In this document: piece by piece, positions 61,261 to 64,000 of the stretch | Layout: every line of letters starts with the position of its first letter | Position numbering within the stretch: the stretch's first letter is position 1 | Assembly: GCA_035582835.1 (NCBI GenBank) | Contig: JAYKAV010003100.1 | Coordinates: 406,449 to 470,448, forward strand | Reading direction: 5' to 3' | Length of the DNA: 64,000 nt | DNA from: Phoebastria nigripes | Taxonomy: Eukaryota > Chordata > Aves > Procellariiformes > Diomedeidae | Position numbers and translations under genes: made by a program | Notes under the pieces: model-generated | The model's input: only the letters and a program-made list of their open reading frames with translations | What the model was told of the DNA's origin: nothing | Databases searched by the model: none

Positions 61261-64000
61261 ATCTCTTCTCTAATGACAATTCAGTCATGCTTCTCCATCC
61301 TCGCAATCTATAGATGAAAAAAAGAATGAACTAAAGTGGCAGGAATTTTGAAGGCTATTGATACCTTAGGAGTCCGGCTTGCCTGCCTGGGAATAGGTTG
61401 CAAGGTTTAGCTTTCTCCTATCATAACATGCCTTACTAAAACAGGAGGGAGCCTGCCAGCTGCAACGCTGTCCCCTGAAGTCAGGGTTTGGTATGAGAAG
61501 GGGAAGGGGATACCATCATGACTTCTGTTTCTCTGGTTTTGCCTTTTCAGCATATTTTAGTATTGCCACAGTCAATAGCTCATTACTTACTTCACTGAAA
61601 GATTCTTGGGACTCTCTGGCTCTTGTAGGAGAATTTTCCAATGGAAAAAAAAACCAAAAAGCATTTCTGTGGGAGGGGTCAAACCTATTATTATCCTGAG
61701 AGCACGAATCAGGATCCCAAATGTTGCAGTACAATGTCCTTCCAGCTGCTCCTCCTCCATGTCTCAGATCAGGTGCTGTCCTGTGTGCTCCAGGAACATT
61801 TCAGTGCTAGCCAGGAAAGTTTTACATGCACGCCTCAGATACTAGTGAATCCTGTGAGACCTCTGCTCTCCCATGCAGTGCTTAAGCAACAAGGCTTAAA
61901 AACTTGTAAAAAAAAAAAAGCAGGATCTTTATGATCACATTGGTTACGTTGCTTTATGTAATAACTTTGCGAGTCATCCTTGGAGCTGAGAGCTGCTGAG
62001 CATATTTCTCAGTGTGACGATGACCTCGGGACCCATATGGTAGCAGATGTCCTTGGACTACCTGAGAACCTGACCTGACTCAGCACTCTGGTGTTGAACA
62101 CGTACGGGTACAAACTCGGGACTTTCCAAAACGCTTGTTTTTCATAAGGTTGACATTTCCTTTTTAGCTTTACCTCCAAGCCTGAGGCATGTGGGCTTTC
62201 TGAGGTGAAAAAGGGTTGAATAAAAGGTGATGACTGATTGTAAGAAAACAATTTGCAAGGAAAGTGAAAACAGCAGCACTTCACTTCATCCAGAAGCACT
62301 TGCCATTTGAGAGCTCAGCACTTACCATTCTGTGTCATTCTGCAGCAGTACTTCTGGGGTCTCCTGATATTGCCAAGTGTTTAGTAGGACTCAGTGTAGA
62401 GTAAAAGGGATAAAAAGGGTATTAAAGCTATCTCAGTTCACCAGAATAGGACATATTTAAGAATCCCTTACAATTTGTTATACTTAACTGTCTAGTTGCT
62501 AGGAGTGAAACACTGACTCTGAAGAGGTCACAAAGACTACGGTATCTTCTAGAAGGTGTAATACATCCCTTATTCCAGTGCTCTTTATTTTTGTAGCTGT
62601 CTTTAATCCTGGGAATGCAATTAAGTGTATTTTCTAAAAACTCCACAGTGCCAGACTAATAAACACTGCACGTTTACAGCTACTCAACATATTTTCTGTG
62701 CGGTACCAAAACAGGTTAAGATAGAAACAAGCAGTCATTAGGAAAAAAATCTATTCTTGTAAAACAGAATGTCTCATCCATAAAGCTCTTTGGTTTTAGG
62801 AAAAAACAACAACCCACGAAATCCATAAAGTCTAATTCAGCCTCTTAGTGGAAGCAATTCACTGCAGCTATCCAGAATGCTGGAGGGTTGCGGTGCTTTT
62901 AAAAGTCCCTGGCAAAAAAAAATGGTTAAAAGCAGCAAAGAGGTATAGTCTCCTCTGCTTGCATAGGGCATACGGACCTCTGCACAGCCTTCCCTTAGGA
63001 GGGGATGTGAATATCCTCACCATAGGCCAAACCCCTGCCCCGGGATTTCTCTCTGTTGCCTGGCCAGCAGGGAGCACTTAAATACTCCTCTCCCCTGGCC
63101 CTGGGAACACCATCTGTTCGGTGAAGTAAACAAGCTCCAGACTGGGAAACCACAGGAAGCCCGTTATAAACACTTAACCATTCTTACACGACCATTTAAT
63201 TGTTTAGATAGGTAAACAAGAAGTGATCTTGCTGACAACATGACCAAATTGAGACCTTACATCCCTCAGTGAAGGATGTCCACTCTTCCATCCAGTGCTA
63301 TCTAGTTTTTAACACTGCAAGGTGATACAATTCATTCAATTTGATCAATTTGTTTCAGGTAGCAACAGCTGGACCACAACAAAAAAAAAAACTTTCTGTT
63401 AGAGAACAATTTCTGGCAACATCAAGCATTTGCTGTCTGAGTCAGAAGTTGTTCAGGAAAGCTGCACAGCTACATTGACATGATGACATGTCCAAAATAA
63501 TGCATATACTCGCATCTCAACAGGGCTTCTTAGCTCAGGTGCTTGTCACCAGACTGGCCACCCAATTCTCAGGCTAGCACTAGCAAGTGGGGGTGACACA
63601 GCATCTGTCTGCCTCAACTGTACAGACAAGGCCCATGTGGCCAAAATTTGTTAGGAAAATTTATTCACTGAAGAAACAAAAGATTGACTGAAACTACTTG
63701 TGTTTATCTGCTGAAAAGTCTTGCCAAAAAAGAATGAGGAAAAAAAATCAAGCAAATGCACAAAATATTTTCAAATTTTGGTTTGTATTTTCAAAGTATT
63801 TTCAACTTTTATTTCGAACTCTGATTTCTTTTTGATATGTAGCTTCAGAGTGATATGAAAAGGGAGAAAGAAGCATTCCAAAATGACAAGAAGCCTCTTT
63901 GCAAGTCAAAGAATGAACCGGATGTTTTCTGTTTTGGTCTGACCCACAACAATTGCCTTTCCAAATTTAATACTGGGACAATGACTTAGAAAATCAATTT

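Larger units (their letters stand above)
41466..64000 (-). other. CLVS1: Inferred CLVS1 intron, no further exon found
   Basis: The next upstream CLVS1 exon should encode the part of the SEC14 domain ending in KLAIEGLQ and containing a LIIDWSNF-type motif. I looked for it on the - strand and did not find it, so the intron probably continues past the window. The stretch contains T51 (43455-43505), (TG)15 (50217-50246), a CR1 fragment (52900-53843), a GC-rich patch (46440-46690), a 4-N gap (54837-54840) and ancient repeat remnants near 43125 and 61090. No protein-coding gene is recognisable on either strand. Confidence 0.65.

Noticed and set aside
41466..64000. Search for further CLVS1 exons (LIIDWSNF-type SEC14 motif and the N-terminal exon)
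   Set aside because: No matching - strand sequence was found by reading; the exons are likely outside the window. A tblastn with clavesin-1 would confirm.

Overview
This is a vertebrate nuclear window, almost certainly from a bird. The interspersed repeats are dominated by CR1-type LINEs, with the usual 3' ends made of short ATGATTCT-like repeats. I saw no Alu, L1 or B1-type mammalian repeats. Almost all of the sequence is intron and UTR. The two genes I can identify are ASPH (+ strand, last four coding exons) and CLVS1 (- strand, last three coding exons). They lie tail to tail, the arrangement I recall for the same pair in human. That the bird belongs to Neoaves is only a guess from the CR1 flavour.

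Positions 1-24,485 hold the 3' part of ASPH (aspartyl/asparaginyl beta-hydroxylase). Coding exons are at 6530-6665, 7518-7609, 12454-12587 and 20153-20303. Together they encode about 170 residues, nearly the whole 2-oxoglutarate oxygenase domain, with consistent splice phases and a normal stop. A candidate 3' UTR of about 4.2 kb follows. The introns carry CR1 copies at 1-178 (+), 7915-7992 (+ fragment), 9834-12105 (-), 14989-16712 (-, interrupted by a 700-base assembly gap) and 18345-19165 (+).

Positions 24,480-64,000 hold the 3' part of CLVS1 (clavesin-1, a SEC14/CRAL-TRIO lipid-binding protein) on the - strand. The terminal coding exon is 25655-25742. A 14,265-bp intron separates it from the exon at 40008-40243, and a 1,111-bp intron separates that from the exon at 41355-41465. 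From 41466 to the window end I find no further exon, so this is probably the inside of a long CLVS1 intron. It contains one more CR1 (about 52900-53843, +), microsatellites and some ancient repeat remnants.

The most useful observations are these. The poly(A) signals of the two genes point at each other about 35 bp apart (24462-24507), so the two mRNAs may end in the same few dozen bases or overlap. A pair of inverted CR1 copies of one subfamily flanks three ASPH exons. A diverged direct duplication of roughly 200-250 bp lies at 31.6 and 32.7 kb. There are low-complexity tracts of unusual composition, including C16-A9-G11 at 590-625 and a 224-bp A/C tract at 17108-17331. I found no evidence of a previously undescribed biological system; this looks like an ordinary gene-tail locus.
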